From positions 1-14,685 of the forward strand of contig JANPCU010000267.1 in NCBI GenBank assembly GCA_031431195.1: DNA of 14,685 bases, written 5' to 3'. The notes beneath the pieces were generated by a model. It ran no database searches, was not told where the DNA came from, and saw only the letters and a list, made by a program, of their open reading frames with translations. This DNA is from TH-plancto1 sp031431195 (GTDB taxonomy: Bacteria > Planctomycetota > Planctomycetia > Planctomycetales > Planctomycetaceae). Positions 14,403 through 14,685 of the stretch are shown in pieces. A program made the position numbers and the translations under genes. How positions within the stretch are numbered: the stretch's first letter is position 1; each line of letters starts with the position of its first letter.

Positions 14403-14685
14403 GGGCGAATCTCCGATTGGTGTGTGGTGTGGCGTAAACCCGGTTCATTGCCTCTGAACAGTCGTGAATCCCGATTCCGCCGTCAATGCTGCATGAAGTC
14501 CAGGCACAGGAAGTGTATGCATCAAGAAATTAGCTGGGAATTCCCCACGGAGCGACTGTGTTAGATTTCAAGTCTCTGGCGGGGTGTTTTTTCAGGGGAT
14601 TTCTGGGTCGGGTGGGTTGTTGAGCGTGGTGGGGATGGATTTTGGGAGGGATGGCTCCGGTGTCCCAGAGGTCAGCGGATGGTCC
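14403..14685. other. Right-end intergenic region, no gene seen
   Basis: No credible gene lies in the last 283 bases. The left part should contain the promoter of the minus-strand hypothetical gene. From about 14575 the + strand becomes G/T-rich, with a T6 run (14588-14593) and repeated GGGATGG words. The window closes with CGGATGGTCC, close to the CGGATGGCCCCG at its very start, so a further copy of the left-end fold-back repeat may begin here (weak). Confidence 0.3.

Overview
The window looks like a piece of a planctomycete chromosome, most likely from the Planctomycetaceae (Schlesneria/Planctopirus/Planctomicrobium-like; this placement is inferred from gene content, not computed). The marker families are a DUF1080 plus glucose/sorbosone-dehydrogenase fusion, a Tat-exported DUF1501 protein, a 52-residue lysine-rich protein with a conserved N-terminal block, and a secreted protein lying upstream of an AAA+ ATPase and a TPR lipoprotein. 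GC content is high. I support thirteen protein genes, mostly in short mono- or bicistronic units. I see no tRNA, rRNA, CRISPR array, transposase or phage gene.

Layout. Bases 1-105 hold an imperfect fold-back (inverted) repeat and no credible gene. 273-3258 (+) carries the secreted two-domain sugar-oxidation protein, a DUF2200 protein and a small membrane-anchored BamE/SmpA-like protein, ending at an 11-bp GC-rich hairpin. 3450-6675 (-) carries, in transcription order, a secreted protein of unknown function with its own intrinsic terminator, then an AAA+ ATPase and a TPR lipoprotein 39 bp apart. 6676-7468 is a long stretch without a certain gene: its minus strand is open in frame with the secreted protein, and it ends in a good promoter for the 52-aa basic protein (7469-7627), which has a textbook terminator. 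7813-9291 (+) is the DUF1501 protein. The convergent junction 9292-9540 is filled with REP-like palindromes, including an inverted pair that looks like a REPIN. 9541-10374 (-) is an ExeA/GspA-type ATPase. 10629-13876 (+) holds rsmE, an HpcH/HpaI aldolase and a condensation-domain-type acyltransferase. 13989-14402 (-) is a small conserved hypothetical protein.

Most interesting signal. The two ATPase genes, about 4.6 kb apart and unrelated in sequence, each carry upstream a nearly identical 30-bp element made of three tandem, near-palindromic CTTCSGA units with centres 9-10 bp apart. The copies match at 28 of 30 positions, point the same way relative to the genes, and end 67 and 68 bases before the respective start codons. 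This looks like a shared operator or activator site linking the AAA+ ATPase/TPR operon with the ExeA-like ATPase, possibly for a pilus or type II secretion-like envelope function (the function is inference). A second notable signal is a family of GTAG-headed REP-like hairpins with compensatory base changes; one copy lies inside the coding sequence of the AAA+ ATPase, where it encodes a linker in the predicted winged-helix region.
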